64,000 nucleotides of DNA from Alphaproteobacteria bacterium (GCA_020848095.1 JADLAT010000021.1:62001-126000), one strand, 5' to 3'. Positions 18,468 through 27,308 are shown, numbered from the stretch's first letter. Numbers and translations: made by a program. The notes: generated by a model not told the origin, from the sequence alone.

Positions 18468-19670
18468 CTAAGCGCGCTTTTTTTCCGCTTCATCCTCCGC
18501 AGAGAGCGTAACAAGCCGGGGAGGCTCCTCGCTCACGGCCAGCTGCTCCGGCAGGTCCTTTTCCCCGGTCAGCGCCTGTAAATCCCGGAATTTCCGTCCG
18601 GCGGGCAGCACGCTGCGCTCAAGCGAGCCAACCGCCTCGTTATAGCCCTTAACCGCATTTTGCAGATAAGAGCCTATTTTGCCCATATGATCGGAGAATT
18701 TAAGCAGACGCTTGTATAAATCTGCCCCGCGTTCGGAAATTTCTGCGGCGTTTTTCGCCAGCTCCATCTGCCGCCAGCTCATGCCCACCACGCGCAAAAG
18801 GGACATCAACAAAGTGGGGGAGGCTATAATGACATTTTTCTGGGCCGCGAACTCAACCAAAGTCGGGTCAGCGCGCAGCGCGAGAGAATACATCTGCTCA
18901 GAAGGTAAAAACATCACGGTAAAATCCGGACTTTCCAGATTTTCCCAATAGCCTTTTTTCCCCAGAGCCTGTACATGCAGCCGTATCTGCCGCGCCAGAT
19001 TTTGCATGAGCTGCTTGTATTCAGATTCGGAAATATCCTCGGAAAGGCGCTGAGCAAATTCATTTAACGGGGCTTTGGCATCAATAATAATGTTAAAGCC
19101 GTCTTGCATATGAATAACGGCATCGGGTCTTTGCCGCCCTTCATTCGCGGCCATGGACACTTGCGTATCATAGTGCACGCCCTTGATCAGCCCCGAATTT
19201 TCAAGCAGACCTTCCAGAATAAACTCCCCCCATGCGCCCTGTGCCGCCGGGTCACGCAGCGCCCCGACCAGCCTTGCCGTTTCCATGTTCAGATTTTTAA
19301 TATCCTGCCGCAGGGCATCTTGCACACCTCTGGATTGCTCCAGCGCGCCGCCCAGCGCCTTTAAGTGTTCCTGCACCGGAGAGATCAGCATTTCTATGGC
19401 TTTTTGGCGCTTCTCAAGATCATGCGCACCATCTTTATGCGCCGCGCCGAGGCGTTCCTGCGCCAGTTGTAAAAAAGTCTCATGCGCATCCCGCACGGCC
19501 CTTTGTGCGGCGGCATCGAATTTCATGCTGAATTGTTCATCATCCCCCATGCGGGCGGCCATCTGCGCGTTTTCACGCTCCAGCTTTAATATGCGCAGTA
19601 AAGCAGGCGCTCCGGCAAGGAGGAGGCCAAAAACAAAACTCGCGATGCTATAAACAATTGCACTTGTCAT
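18468..19670 (-). CDS. rmuC: DNA recombination protein RmuC
   Basis: RmuC-family proteins limit DNA inversion and are predicted membrane-anchored nucleases. The N-terminal helix (IVYSIASFVFGLLLAGAPALL) is the anchor, followed by coiled coil up to about residue 130. The conserved domain then has AQGAWGEFILEGLLENSGL, RPDAVIHMQDGFNIIIDAKAPLNEF and FLPSEQMYSLALRADPTL. The PD-(D/E)xK-like residues fall in DAVIHM and IDAKAP. It is divergent from the pilin-like gene at 19693, with only 22 bp between the starts. Confidence 0.93.
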   Translation of the reverse strand: MTSAIVYSIASFVFGLLLAGAPALLRILKLERENAQMAARMGDDEQFSMKFDAAAQRAVRDAHETFLQLAQERLGAAHKDGAHDLEKRQKAIEMLISPVQEHLKALGGALEQSRGVQDALRQDIKNLNMETARLVGALRDPAAQGAWGEFILEGLLENSGLIKGVHYDTQVSMAANEGRQRPDAVIHMQDGFNIIIDAKAPLNEFAQRLSEDISESEYKQLMQNLARQIRLHVQALGKKGYWENLESPDFTVMFLPSEQMYSLALRADPTLVEFAAQKNVIIASPTLLMSLLRVVGMSWRQMELAKNAAEISERGADLYKRLLKFSDHMGKIGSYLQNAVKGYNEAVGSLERSVLPAGRKFRDLQALTGEKDLPEQLAVSEEPPRLVTLSAEDEAEKKRA

Positions 19671-19692
19671 GATCTATAGCTAGCCTAAAGCC

Positions 19693-20388
19693 ATGAAACA
19701 CAAAAGCCAAAGAGAATCTGGCAATGCCCTGATTTATGTTCTGATTGCCGTTGCGCTTTTCGCCGCGCTCAGCATGACACTGGGCCGCCAAACCGACACG
19801 TCGGAGGCCGGAACGCTAAGCGGGGAAAAAGCGGAGCTGGCAGCCACGCGGATGATCTCCTACGCCGCGCAAACCAAATCCGCCATCGACCAGATGCTGT
19901 TCGGCGGCACGGCTATTGATGATCTGGATTTTACTGCGCCAACCGATGCGGCTTTTGAAACCGAACCACCGGCCAATTATCTCAAGGTCTATCACCCTGT
20001 TGGCGGGGGATTAACCCCGGCCACTCTACCGGCGGAATCCATTGGCGGGTCTTCAGCCACACCGCCGCCCGGCTGGTATCTGGGGCGGTTTAACACTGTG
20101 GATTGGACCAAAAGCGCGGCGGAAGATGTCATCTTGCTGGCCTATCAAATTCGTCCCGAAATCTGTGCGCGGATCAATCTTAAAATTACGGGCAGTACCA
20201 CCATCCCGACCATGAGCAGCGCGATAAAGCTGACCTTGATCGATGATGCCGTGCCTGCGCATGGCGGGGCCAATACGCCGCTGACCACTGATACGGGAGA
20301 AATTTGCCCCGAATGCCGGAATCAGGCGTCTTTATGCGTTCAGGAAGGTGGCTTATATGCGTTTTATACGATCATCGCCGATCAATAA
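19693..20388 (+). CDS. Pilin-like membrane-anchored protein, copy 2
   Basis: The 231-residue protein has the same architecture as the gene at 11094. A short charged head ends in ESGNALIYVLIAVALFAALSMTL, which aligns with the hydrophobic helix of copy 1 (GSALFLILIAVVLFAALSYTV). The rest diverges, with a C-terminal CPEC and a further Cys. The Gly followed by a hydrophobic helix looks like a prepilin-peptidase site without Glu at +5. It begins 22 bp from the divergent rmuC start. It may be a surface or pseudopilin-like subunit; function unknown. Confidence 0.62.
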   Translation: MKHKSQRESGNALIYVLIAVALFAALSMTLGRQTDTSEAGTLSGEKAELAATRMISYAAQTKSAIDQMLFGGTAIDDLDFTAPTDAAFETEPPANYLKVYHPVGGGLTPATLPAESIGGSSATPPPGWYLGRFNTVDWTKSAAEDVILLAYQIRPEICARINLKITGSTTIPTMSSAIKLTLIDDAVPAHGGANTPLTTDTGEICPECRNQASLCVQEGGLYAFYTIIADQ

Positions 20389-20408
20389 CGGCCCCTTACG
20401 CTTTTGCC

Positions 20409-21056
20409 CTAGGCGCGCGCCGGGTTAAAATCGGCCAGTATCGCGCGGAGTTCCGCAATCCCTGCACCGCTTTCCGAACTGGTCGCGTGCACGCCGGGAT
20501 AGGCGGCGGCCTGTTTCTTCAACTGCTCTAAAATCACTGCCGAGATTTTTTCAATCTCCTCCGGCGTGGATTTGTCCGCCTTGGTCAGGATAATGCGGTA
20601 GGAAACGGCGGTGCTGTCCAGCATTTTCATCAGTTCCAGATCGGATTCCTTCAAACCGTGGCGCGAATCAACCAGAATAAAAACACAGCGCAAAGGTGCG
20701 CGCCCGCGTAAAAATCCATGGATCAACTTCGTCCAGGCCGCACGTTCGGTTTTTGAAACCTTCGCATAGCCGTAACCGGGCATATCTACCAGACATAAAC
20801 GCCCGCCCAGATCGAAGAAATTGAGCTGCTGCGTTCGCCCCGGCGTATTAGACGTTCTGGCCAATGTCTTGCGCCCGGTCAGAGCGTTGACAAGAGAGGA
20901 TTTCCCGACATTAGAGCGCCCCGCAAAGGCAATCTCCGGCAAGGCGGCCTCAGGCAAGTGATCCAGCGTGGAAATACCGCGCATAAAATCACACGGCCCG
21001 GCAAATAATTTGCGGGCATCTTCCAGATCCTGCTGCGAAAATTCGCGGTCTGTCAT
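20409..21056 (-). CDS. engB: Ribosome biogenesis GTPase EngB (YihA/YsxC)
   Basis: EngB is an essential GTPase involved in assembling the large ribosomal subunit. The G motifs are FAGRSNVGKSSLVNALTG (P loop), TSNTPGRTQQLNFF (switch I), VDMPGYGYAKV (G3), LTKADK (G4) and ATSSESGAG (G5 region). The 215-residue length is usual. The start overlaps the yidC stop by four bases, so it is coupled to yidC, the common order in alphaproteobacteria. Confidence 0.96.
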   Translation of the reverse strand: MTDREFSQQDLEDARKLFAGPCDFMRGISTLDHLPEAALPEIAFAGRSNVGKSSLVNALTGRKTLARTSNTPGRTQQLNFFDLGGRLCLVDMPGYGYAKVSKTERAAWTKLIHGFLRGRAPLRCVFILVDSRHGLKESDLELMKMLDSTAVSYRIILTKADKSTPEEIEKISAVILEQLKKQAAAYPGVHATSSESGAGIAELRAILADFNPARA

Positions 21057-23026
21057 TTTTTCTTTTTACTTTTCTTCGGTTTGGGCTTTGACATCGGCTT
21101 TGCGGGAGATACGGCTTTGCTATCTCCCTCCGCGCCAAACAACGCTTCCTCAACGTCATCCTCGATCATTTCCGCAAGCGGATGAACGGCGGGGCCTTTA
21201 TCAATCGCCTTATCCAAAGCTTTTTCTTCCTTGGTTTCCCCGAACATGTGGATAGGCACATTCAGGCTTTTCATGATGATGATTTGCTGAATCACACCGA
21301 TAAAGGCACTGAACGTCCAGTACACAACCAGCCCCGATGCGAAATGCGACATCATATAAGCAAACAAAAACGGCATATACATCGCCATATCCTTCTGGAT
21401 AGGGTCCTGTGGCGGCGGATTGAGGTTCTTCTGCAGCAACATGGCCACCAGCATCAGACACGGCCAGACACCGATCATCAGCATGGCCGGCGGGTCCCAA
21501 GGGATAAGGCCGAACAGGTTAAAGACGCTGGTGGGATCGGGCGCGGATAAGTCCTGTATCCAGCCGAAAAACGGCGCGTGGCGTAGTTCAATCGTCACAT
21601 AGAATGTCTTATACAGCGCAAAAAATATCGGAATCTGCAACACCATCGGCAAACAGCCCGCAACCGGGTTTACACCCTCACGTTCATAAAGAGCGATCAG
21701 CTCTTTTTGCAACTGCGCTTTATCGTCAGGGTATTTTTTCCGCAGATCCGCAACCTGCGGCGTGACCTTTTTCATTTTCGCAAAAGAGCGATAGGAAATA
21801 TTGGTCAAGGGGAATACGGCCCCGCGCAAGGCAATGGTCAGAATAATAATCGCCGCGCCCAGATTCCCCAACCAGGCCGAGAGATAGTGCAACACAAAGA
21901 AAAACGGCTTGGTCATAAACCAGAACCAGCCAAAATCGACAGCCAGATCGAATTTCGGGATGTTCAGCGCCTTCTCATAGTCCTCAAGCATGAAAACACG
22001 TTTCGCGCCGGAGAAAAGATGGCTGGTCGTTTCAATTTTGCCGCCGGGGGAAACCTCATGGGCACGCCCTCTGAAATCGGCCTGGTACAGCCCCTTATTT
22101 TCCTTATCTTTTACATCCGCACCGGCAAAGGTGTAATTATATTTCACGCTCTCCCCTTGCGGCGGAATCAAAGTGGTCAGCCAGTATTTATCCGTAATGC
22201 CGATCCAGCCGCGCTCTGCGGTGGCTTCTTGCCTTTTCTCTTTTCGCAGCTTGCTATAGCCGGTCTGCATCAACGCTTCCCCGACATAGCCAATCGGACC
22301 TTCATGAGAAACCCATGTGCTTTGATAATCGGAAGGGATACCCTTTTGCGCGATCAACCCATAGGGATAGAGCGTGATGGATTTTTGAGTGGCGTTGGTT
22401 ACGGAATCCTTGATGGTGAACATGAAATGCTCATCAAGCGTGATAACCCGCTCAAAAGTCAGCCCCTGCCCGTTATCCCAAAACAGCGTAACGGGGGAGT
22501 CTGCGGTGAGTCTTTCATTCCCGCGGACCTGCCAGAGCGTATCTACACCCGGCAGGACAAGGGTTTTATCACTGCTGGTCCAGCCATAATCCACGGTGCG
22601 GAAAAACTTTTGCCCGCGCGGCTCCAAAACCGAAACCAGCTCTTTTCCATCCAGTTTCTTTAAATAGTGCCGCAACGATAAATCATCGATTCGGGCGCCT
22701 TTGAGATTGATCGTCCCGATCACATCATCATTTTCAAAGGGCAACCGCTGCGCCGAGAGGGAAAGCGCCTCATTTCGGGTTACAGGCACCTCCGGCGCGG
22801 CGGATTGGAGGCCTGCCTGCGCGTTTTGTTCGCCATCTATCACCCTGGCCGCGCTCTGGGTTTCCCGATGCTTGCGCAACGCTTCAGCCTGCGGCTTGAG
22901 GATAAAGAAATCGTAGGAAAAATATAAAACAACCGCCACGATAAAAAAGATAAACATATTGCGCAGATCACCGGGGTGCATCTGGTTTTTATCGCCGGGG
23001 GTCTGCGGGCCGTTTAAATTAAACAT
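21053..23026 (-). CDS. yidC: Membrane protein insertase YidC
   Basis: YidC inserts and folds inner-membrane proteins alone or with SecYEG. The protein has an N-terminal helix (MFIFFIVAVVLYFSYDFFI), a large periplasmic beta domain (residues about 70-350) and the conserved five-helix core with GAVFPLTNISYRSFAKMKK, which includes the conserved groove Arg, NPVAGCLPMVLQIPIFFALY and VYWTFSAFIGVIQQ. The C-terminus is very basic (KPKPKKSKKKK), a ribosome-binding feature. The 657-residue length is large but within the alphaproteobacterial range. Confidence 0.97.
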   Translation of the reverse strand: MFNLNGPQTPGDKNQMHPGDLRNMFIFFIVAVVLYFSYDFFILKPQAEALRKHRETQSAARVIDGEQNAQAGLQSAAPEVPVTRNEALSLSAQRLPFENDDVIGTINLKGARIDDLSLRHYLKKLDGKELVSVLEPRGQKFFRTVDYGWTSSDKTLVLPGVDTLWQVRGNERLTADSPVTLFWDNGQGLTFERVITLDEHFMFTIKDSVTNATQKSITLYPYGLIAQKGIPSDYQSTWVSHEGPIGYVGEALMQTGYSKLRKEKRQEATAERGWIGITDKYWLTTLIPPQGESVKYNYTFAGADVKDKENKGLYQADFRGRAHEVSPGGKIETTSHLFSGAKRVFMLEDYEKALNIPKFDLAVDFGWFWFMTKPFFFVLHYLSAWLGNLGAAIIILTIALRGAVFPLTNISYRSFAKMKKVTPQVADLRKKYPDDKAQLQKELIALYEREGVNPVAGCLPMVLQIPIFFALYKTFYVTIELRHAPFFGWIQDLSAPDPTSVFNLFGLIPWDPPAMLMIGVWPCLMLVAMLLQKNLNPPPQDPIQKDMAMYMPFLFAYMMSHFASGLVVYWTFSAFIGVIQQIIIMKSLNVPIHMFGETKEEKALDKAIDKGPAVHPLAEMIEDDVEEALFGAEGDSKAVSPAKPMSKPKPKKSKKKK

Positions 23027-23160
23027 AGATATCCTTAAATTTTCCGGTTTCCGTGTAAGGGGAAAAAACCTTTTTCCCGTTTAATCAAATTTCACAGACT
23101 TCAGGTGTTCACCCTGAATGTTTCGCGTTTATAGCCGATAGATTTCCAGCAATCAATGCG

Positions 23161-23385
23161 TTAAGGCTCTTTGTGCGGAACAGGGTCGTCATGCGGACCT
23201 TTATAAAGAGGATGACAACGGCAAATACGCCTGAGCGCGAGCCATGAACCCTTAAGCACGCCATGATCTTCCAGCGCCTTATGCGCATAGGCGGAACATG
23301 TGGGCCGGAAACGGCAACTGCGCGGCAGAAACGGCGAAACCGCTCCTGCATAAATTTTAATCAGGAACTGTAAAACACGTTTCAT
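23161..23385 (-). CDS. yidD: Membrane protein insertion efficiency factor YidD
   Basis: YidD is a small membrane-associated protein that helps YidC-dependent insertion. The 74 residues include the family signature FLPRSCRFRPTCSAYAHKAL with its cysteines and the downstream CRCHPLYKGPHDDPVP. The ATG overlaps the rnpA stop by four bases, so translation is coupled. The 134-bp gap to yidC contains only a weak A/T-rich inverted repeat at 23059-23078. Confidence 0.94.
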   Translation of the reverse strand: MKRVLQFLIKIYAGAVSPFLPRSCRFRPTCSAYAHKALEDHGVLKGSWLALRRICRCHPLYKGPHDDPVPHKEP

Positions 23386-23780
23386 GATGGGGTTTTGTCT
23401 TCCGGCGGACGGGTTTCCCCATCATATAAATCAAGCCGGCGCAGGCACCAGCGTAAATCCTCGCAAAGCGTTTCATAGGCACGCGTGGCTGTCTGGGGCC
23501 GCCCCACCAGAACGTAATCATGGCCTGCCTGCCCGCAAAGCCCCAGAACATCAGCGGCAGCCGCCCGCAAGCGGCGCTTGATCCGGTTACGCTTGACGGC
23601 GGATTTATGGACTTTTTTGCTCACCGTAAAGCCGATACGTTTTGCACCGGTTTCATTGGGCCGGGTCTGGAGAATAAGCCCGTGAGAGACCCATTTTCGC
23701 CCCGCGCCCTGCACGGCCAGAAACTCCCTGCGCTTGCAAAGTGTTTCGAGAGAGCGGCAAACGGCTCTGGAAGCTTTCAT
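23382..23780 (-). CDS. rnpA: Ribonuclease P protein component
   Basis: RnpA binds the RNase P RNA and helps mature tRNA 5' ends. The family features are LCKRREFLAVQGAGRKW near the start, RIGFTVSKKVHKSAVKRN and the RNR-type motif KRNRIKRRLRAAAA. The tail after DLRWCLRRLD is short. The frame extends to a TTG at 23795, but the ATG at 23780 (MKASRAVCRS) is preferred. It sits between rpmH and yidD, the standard order; a terminator-like hairpin after rpmH may reduce its expression. Confidence 0.94.
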   Translation of the reverse strand: MKASRAVCRSLETLCKRREFLAVQGAGRKWVSHGLILQTRPNETGAKRIGFTVSKKVHKSAVKRNRIKRRLRAAAADVLGLCGQAGHDYVLVGRPQTATRAYETLCEDLRWCLRRLDLYDGETRPPEDKTPS

Positions 23781-23805
23781 GGGGAGAATCTTCAAAATCT
23801 GGTTT

Positions 23806-23840
23806 TTAAAAACAGGAAAAGGCGCTTCTTACAAAGCGCC
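23806..23840 (-). terminator. Intrinsic terminator / attenuator between rpmH and rnpA
   Basis: On the minus strand, GGCGCTT pairs perfectly with AAGCGCC (23821-23840, six-base loop), followed by TTTTCC and TTTTT. It sits after the rpmH stop and before rnpA on the same strand. It probably ends most rpmH transcripts and lets a fraction through to rnpA-yidD-yidC. Confidence 0.75.
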
Positions 23841-23876
23841 CGTTCAAAAAACCGGAAGCAACATGCTTCGGGAATA

Positions 23877-24011
23877 TCAGGCGCTCAGGCGCTTGCGCCC
23901 TTTGGCACGGCGACGCGCCAAGACCTGACGACCGGCACGATCAGCCATACGGGCACGAAACCCATGACGACGGGCTCTTACAATACGGCTAGGTTGGTAT
24001 GTACGTTTCAT
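23877..24011 (-). CDS. rpmH: 50S ribosomal protein L34
   Basis: A 44-codon gene encoding L34, one of the smallest large-subunit proteins. The sequence [20 protein letters not shown] followed by [19 protein letters not shown] is the textbook L34 pattern. It opens the rpmH-rnpA-yidD-yidC-engB block. A strong sigma-70 promoter lies 65-93 bp upstream of the start, and an intrinsic terminator follows the stop, so L34 is probably made in large excess over RnpA. Confidence 0.98.
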   Translation of the reverse strand: MKRTYQPSRIVRARRHGFRARMADRAGRQVLARRRAKGRKRLSA

Positions 24012-24075
24012 TTTCGTCTCCACGCTCCATTATTTCAAGGGCGCTCTATCTTCTTAGCTATCCAAGGTTCGTGGG

Positions 24076-24104
24076 TTATAACCTCAATGCGGCGCCCGTG
24101 TCAA
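24076..24104 (-). promoter_or_regulatory. Strong sigma-70 promoter for rpmH
   Basis: On the minus strand TTGACA (24099-24104) and TTATAA (24076-24081) are separated by exactly 17 bases. The element faces rpmH and leaves a leader of about 60 bases. It is a near-consensus housekeeping promoter, as expected for a ribosomal-protein gene. Confidence 0.85.
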
Positions 24105-24139
24105 TCAGATCCTGCGCAAAAGAATCTTTGCAGCCTCTC

Positions 24140-25369
24140 TTAACGATCACCCATAGCCTGTTTCATAAAAAAACGCCTTGCCGGGCCGAGTTTTGCAACA
24201 ACCCGCAAGCCCACCCGGCGCAGCAAGGCCGCTGGCGGAAATGCTGTAGAGAAAAGCCGCACCAGCCCATCTGTGACCGCCACCATGGCCATGTTATCAG
24301 GCCGCCGCCGCCGTTGATATGTTTCCAAAAGCGCAAGGCTTCCAATATCTTCCCCGGCGGAAAAAGCCTCGCCCACCAATCTGTCAAGCGTATCCAGATC
24401 ACGAAAACCCAGATTAAGCCCCTGACCGGCGATGGGGTGAATACCATGCGCGGCATCGGCCACCAGCACCATGCGCGGGCGAATATATTCCGCCGCATGG
24501 ACAAGACTGAGCGGAAAGGCGGCTCTGGGCCCGATCATCCGCACATCGCCGTAATATGCCGGAAATCTGGCCGCCAGCGCGATCTCAAAATCTGAATCTG
24601 AAAGCGTCATCCATGATTTCTGCCCGTGTTTATGTTCGGTGAAGACAACAGAGGAGCGGTGCTGCCCCTCCGGCCCATCCGCCATGGGTAACACCGCAAA
24701 AGGCCCCTGCGGCCAGAAATGCTCGATCGCGGTATTTTGATGCGCATTTTCATGCGCCACAGTGCAGATCACCGCCTGCTGATCATACCGCCAGCGCCGC
24801 ACCGGCACATCCATCCATTTGCGGGTGAACGATTCCCGGCCATCCGCACCGATAATAAGATCTGCACCGAACCGCCGCCCATCATCTAAAATAACAAAGG
24901 CGCTCTTCGGGCCTTCTCCGGATTGAATTTCAAAATCGGCAACTCTGGCCGGGGCAATATGCTGAACGCCGGGAAGAGTGCCAAGGCGCTTCATCATCGC
25001 GCGTTTAAGATCGCTGTTGTTCACGATCCAGCCAAAGGCCTGCCCCTCAACCTCCGTATGTAAAAACTGGAGAAGGACCGGAGAGGCTCCATCTAAAATG
25101 CGAATATCTTCAATCGGGCAGGATTGCGTAATCTCCGCCCATATCCCGGCACGCTCCAGAATTTTACGGGAACCATAAGAAATGGCCGTTGTCCGCAAAT
25201 CCTGCGGGGCGGTATTGTCCGGTGCCATGCGGTCGATGCAGCCGATCTTCATCCCGCGCGCGCCCAAAAGACAGGCCAGCGACAATCCGGCAAGCCCGCC
25301 GCCCACAATCAGCGCGTCATACAGAGGATTCACCGCAGAATCATCACCGGGGTTTTTCTGCGCCGCCAT
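24140..25369 (-). CDS. UbiH/UbiF-family FAD-dependent ubiquinone hydroxylase
   Basis: This flavoprotein monooxygenase of 409 residues would hydroxylate a polyprenyl-phenol ring in ubiquinone synthesis. The FAD motifs are ALIVGGGLAGLSLACLLGARG at the N-terminus, the DG motif region GADLIIGADGRESFTRK, and GD-like VLVADAAHGIHPIAGQGLNLGFRDLDTL. UbiH, UbiF and UbiL cannot be separated by eye. The gene starts directly at the end of the ArsR-type regulator (stop and start adjacent), so the two form one unit. The GIHPIAGQGLNLG stretch is the ubiquinone-hydroxylase signature. Confidence 0.92.
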   Translation of the reverse strand: MAAQKNPGDDSAVNPLYDALIVGGGLAGLSLACLLGARGMKIGCIDRMAPDNTAPQDLRTTAISYGSRKILERAGIWAEITQSCPIEDIRILDGASPVLLQFLHTEVEGQAFGWIVNNSDLKRAMMKRLGTLPGVQHIAPARVADFEIQSGEGPKSAFVILDDGRRFGADLIIGADGRESFTRKWMDVPVRRWRYDQQAVICTVAHENAHQNTAIEHFWPQGPFAVLPMADGPEGQHRSSVVFTEHKHGQKSWMTLSDSDFEIALAARFPAYYGDVRMIGPRAAFPLSLVHAAEYIRPRMVLVADAAHGIHPIAGQGLNLGFRDLDTLDRLVGEAFSAGEDIGSLALLETYQRRRRPDNMAMVAVTDGLVRLFSTAFPPAALLRRVGLRVVAKLGPARRFFMKQAMGDR

Positions 25370-25666
25370 CTATTTTCCTTCAAAAACGCCGTGAAGGCAC
25401 TCAAGAACGCATTTAACTGTTTCGTCCTTCAACGTGTAATAGATCGTTTGCGCTTCCCGCCGGGTCTGAACCAGTCCATCGCGCCGCAACCGGGCCAGAT
25501 GCTGAGAAAGCGCCGACTGGCTCAGGCCGACAAGCGCCTCCAGCTCCCCAACACATCTTTCCTTCTCATGCAGGGCGCAGGCAATCAACAGCCTTTTCTC
25601 ATTGGACAAGGCCTTCAGGAGACAGGCGGCCTCCTCTATATTATGCTCGATCTTTTTTATATCCAT
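25370..25666 (-). CDS. ArsR-family winged-helix regulator
   Basis: The protein has 98 residues from the ATG at 25666, which has AGGG eight bases ahead; the frame extends 27 codons further upstream without support. The fold is standard ArsR: ALSNEKRLLIACAL, VGELEALVGLSQSALSQHLA recognition helix, and RRDGLVQTRREAQTIYYTL wing. It lacks the metal-binding ELCVCDL of ArsR. Cysteines at 15, 30, 38, 86 and 90 recall the persulfide/redox sensors BigR and SqrR, whose paired cysteines are in similar helices, but the pairing is inference. It is transcribed directly ahead of the ubiquinone hydroxylase gene. Confidence 0.87.
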   Translation of the reverse strand: MDIKKIEHNIEEAACLLKALSNEKRLLIACALHEKERCVGELEALVGLSQSALSQHLARLRRDGLVQTRREAQTIYYTLKDETVKCVLECLHGVFEGK

Positions 25667-25771
25667 AAAAACTACCCTGAAAACCTCTGTATCATAATCG
25701 AAAGGGTTTCTCCCGTCCAACATGAATAAAATTGGTTCTTTATTCAACCACCCTGTTAAAAATACGTTCTT

Positions 25772-26554
25772 TTAAGGCTGTAAATGTGGTTTTTCCGGCA
25801 TAAATCCTAAAACTTTTTGCATAAACGCGTCCGGCAGAGCCATAAAAAGCCATACAAAGAACGCTGCTGGCCATGGAAAAGCGATTCTGCCTTTGTTACA
25901 GGCCAATTTACGGCTGATAAGCGCCGCGGCCTTCTTTGTATCCATCAAAAACGGCATGGGGAAGTTATTAGCCTCCGTCATGGAGGAGCGGACAAAACCC
26001 GGGCAGATCACATTCACCTTCACCCCGGTTTTCGCCAGAGCCCCGCGCAGAGACTCCCCGTAAACCCGGACTGCCGCCTTTGAGCCACAATAGGCCGGCG
26101 CGCCCGGCCAGCCCCTATAACCGGCCAGCGAGCTCATAAGGGCAATCTGGCCGTGACCGCGCTCGATCATACGCGGCTGCAGGGGCTGCACCGTGTTTAA
26201 AACACCGTCCAGATTGATGCTGAAGATATTACGGATCTGCGCCTCGGTCTCCCCGTTGAACATGCCGCCGGTGCCGCCCGATATGCCGGCATTGGCAATC
26301 ACCAGATCCACGGGGCATTCCTCATCGCGCTCCAAAAGCCACAAACGCATGGCTTCGCGATCTGTTACATCCAGAATTTTTGCGTGCACCGTGGCCTGTC
26401 TTGCGCGGCAGAACGCCGCCACCGTTTCAAGTTTGTCCGCATTTCGGGCGCATAGAGATAGCATAACCTCCGGCGCGGCGTAATATTCCGCCAGCGCCCG
26501 TCCGATTCCACCCGATGCGCCCGTGATAATTATATGTTTCAAAAGGGTCTTCAT
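25772..26554 (-). CDS. Short-chain dehydrogenase/reductase
   Basis: A classical SDR of 260 residues. It has the cofactor loop TGASGGIGRALAEYY, NAG in VIANAGISGGTGG, catalytic Ser in ALMSSLAGYRGWPGAPAYCGSK (YxxxK present), and CPGFVRSSM. The start at 26554 (MKTLLKHIIITG) has AGGGA upstream; the frame extends 11 codons further. Substrate cannot be predicted. A C-terminal hydrophobic helix (FPWPAAFFVWLFMALPDAFM) suggests membrane association, as in some lipid-acting SDRs. Next on the same strand is the ArsR gene, but it belongs to a separate unit. Confidence 0.88.
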   Translation of the reverse strand: MKTLLKHIIITGASGGIGRALAEYYAAPEVMLSLCARNADKLETVAAFCRARQATVHAKILDVTDREAMRLWLLERDEECPVDLVIANAGISGGTGGMFNGETEAQIRNIFSINLDGVLNTVQPLQPRMIERGHGQIALMSSLAGYRGWPGAPAYCGSKAAVRVYGESLRGALAKTGVKVNVICPGFVRSSMTEANNFPMPFLMDTKKAAALISRKLACNKGRIAFPWPAAFFVWLFMALPDAFMQKVLGFMPEKPHLQP

Positions 26555-26654
26555 AAAAATTCCCTGTCTTTCCGAGACTTTTAACATTGCAGTCTCGGCG
26601 TGCTCCGGTTATTTTCTGTGTAAATAGCTGTCATCAACATATCAGGATTTGTCC

Positions 26655-27308
26655 ATGAGTGCATCTTTGGAATCGTTAAAGCGCCGGGGCCTGATGTATG
26701 TCATGTCTTCCCCCTCTGGCGCGGGGAAAACGACAATCACGCGGGCGCTTTTGAAAAATAATGCCGATGTTTCCATGTCGGTTTCCGCCACCACGCGCCC
26801 CCGAAGGGCCGGAGAGGTTCAGGGACAGGATTATTTCTTCGTGACCAAGGAAGAGTTCCGCGAAATGGTAGAGAGTAACCAGATGCTGGAGCATGCCAAA
26901 GTGTTCGAGCATTATTACGGCACGCCCAGAGCGCCGGTTGAGGAGGCTTTGGGCGCCGGGCGGGATATTATCTTCGATATAGACTGGCAGGGAACGCAGC
27001 AATTATTCCAGCTCGCGGCAGAGGATCTGGTACGGGTTTTTATCCTCCCCCCTTCGCGCCAGAGTCTGGAGAAGCGTCTGCGCAACCGTTCCCGCGATAC
27101 ACATGAAACGGATGAGGAAATCCGTGGCCGGATGAACAAGGCAGGGGATGAAATCTCGCATTACAGCGAATATGATTACGTCATCATCAATAATAATGTC
27201 GATGAGGCCATCGCTCATGCGCAATTGATTTTAAATGCCGAGCGCCTGAAACGCCGCCGCATGATCGGACTTTCCGATTTCGTCCGGGGCCTCATGGGCG
27301 GGTTATAG
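26655..27308 (+). CDS. gmk: Guanylate kinase
   Basis: Gmk converts GMP to GDP with ATP. The P loop is MSSPSGAGKTTITRALL, followed by SVSATTRPRRAGEVQGQDYFF and FDIDWQGTQQLFQL. The 217-residue length is standard. The start at 26655 has AGGA seven bases upstream; a TTG two codons earlier is less likely. Its end overlaps the convergent rsmA gene by six bases. Confidence 0.97.
   Translation: MSASLESLKRRGLMYVMSSPSGAGKTTITRALLKNNADVSMSVSATTRPRRAGEVQGQDYFFVTKEEFREMVESNQMLEHAKVFEHYYGTPRAPVEEALGAGRDIIFDIDWQGTQQLFQLAAEDLVRVFILPPSRQSLEKRLRNRSRDTHETDEEIRGRMNKAGDEISHYSEYDYVIINNNVDEAIAHAQLILNAERLKRRRMIGLSDFVRGLMGGL

Noticed and set aside
21707..22663. Long open frame antisense to yidC (318 codons)
   Set aside because: Same reason: shadow of an essential conserved gene.
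23059..23078. A/T-rich hairpin between yidD and yidC (GGGAAAAA-ACC-TTTTTCCC)
   Set aside because: The stem has few G-C pairs, a three-base loop and no T-run outside the stem, so it is not convincing as a terminator.
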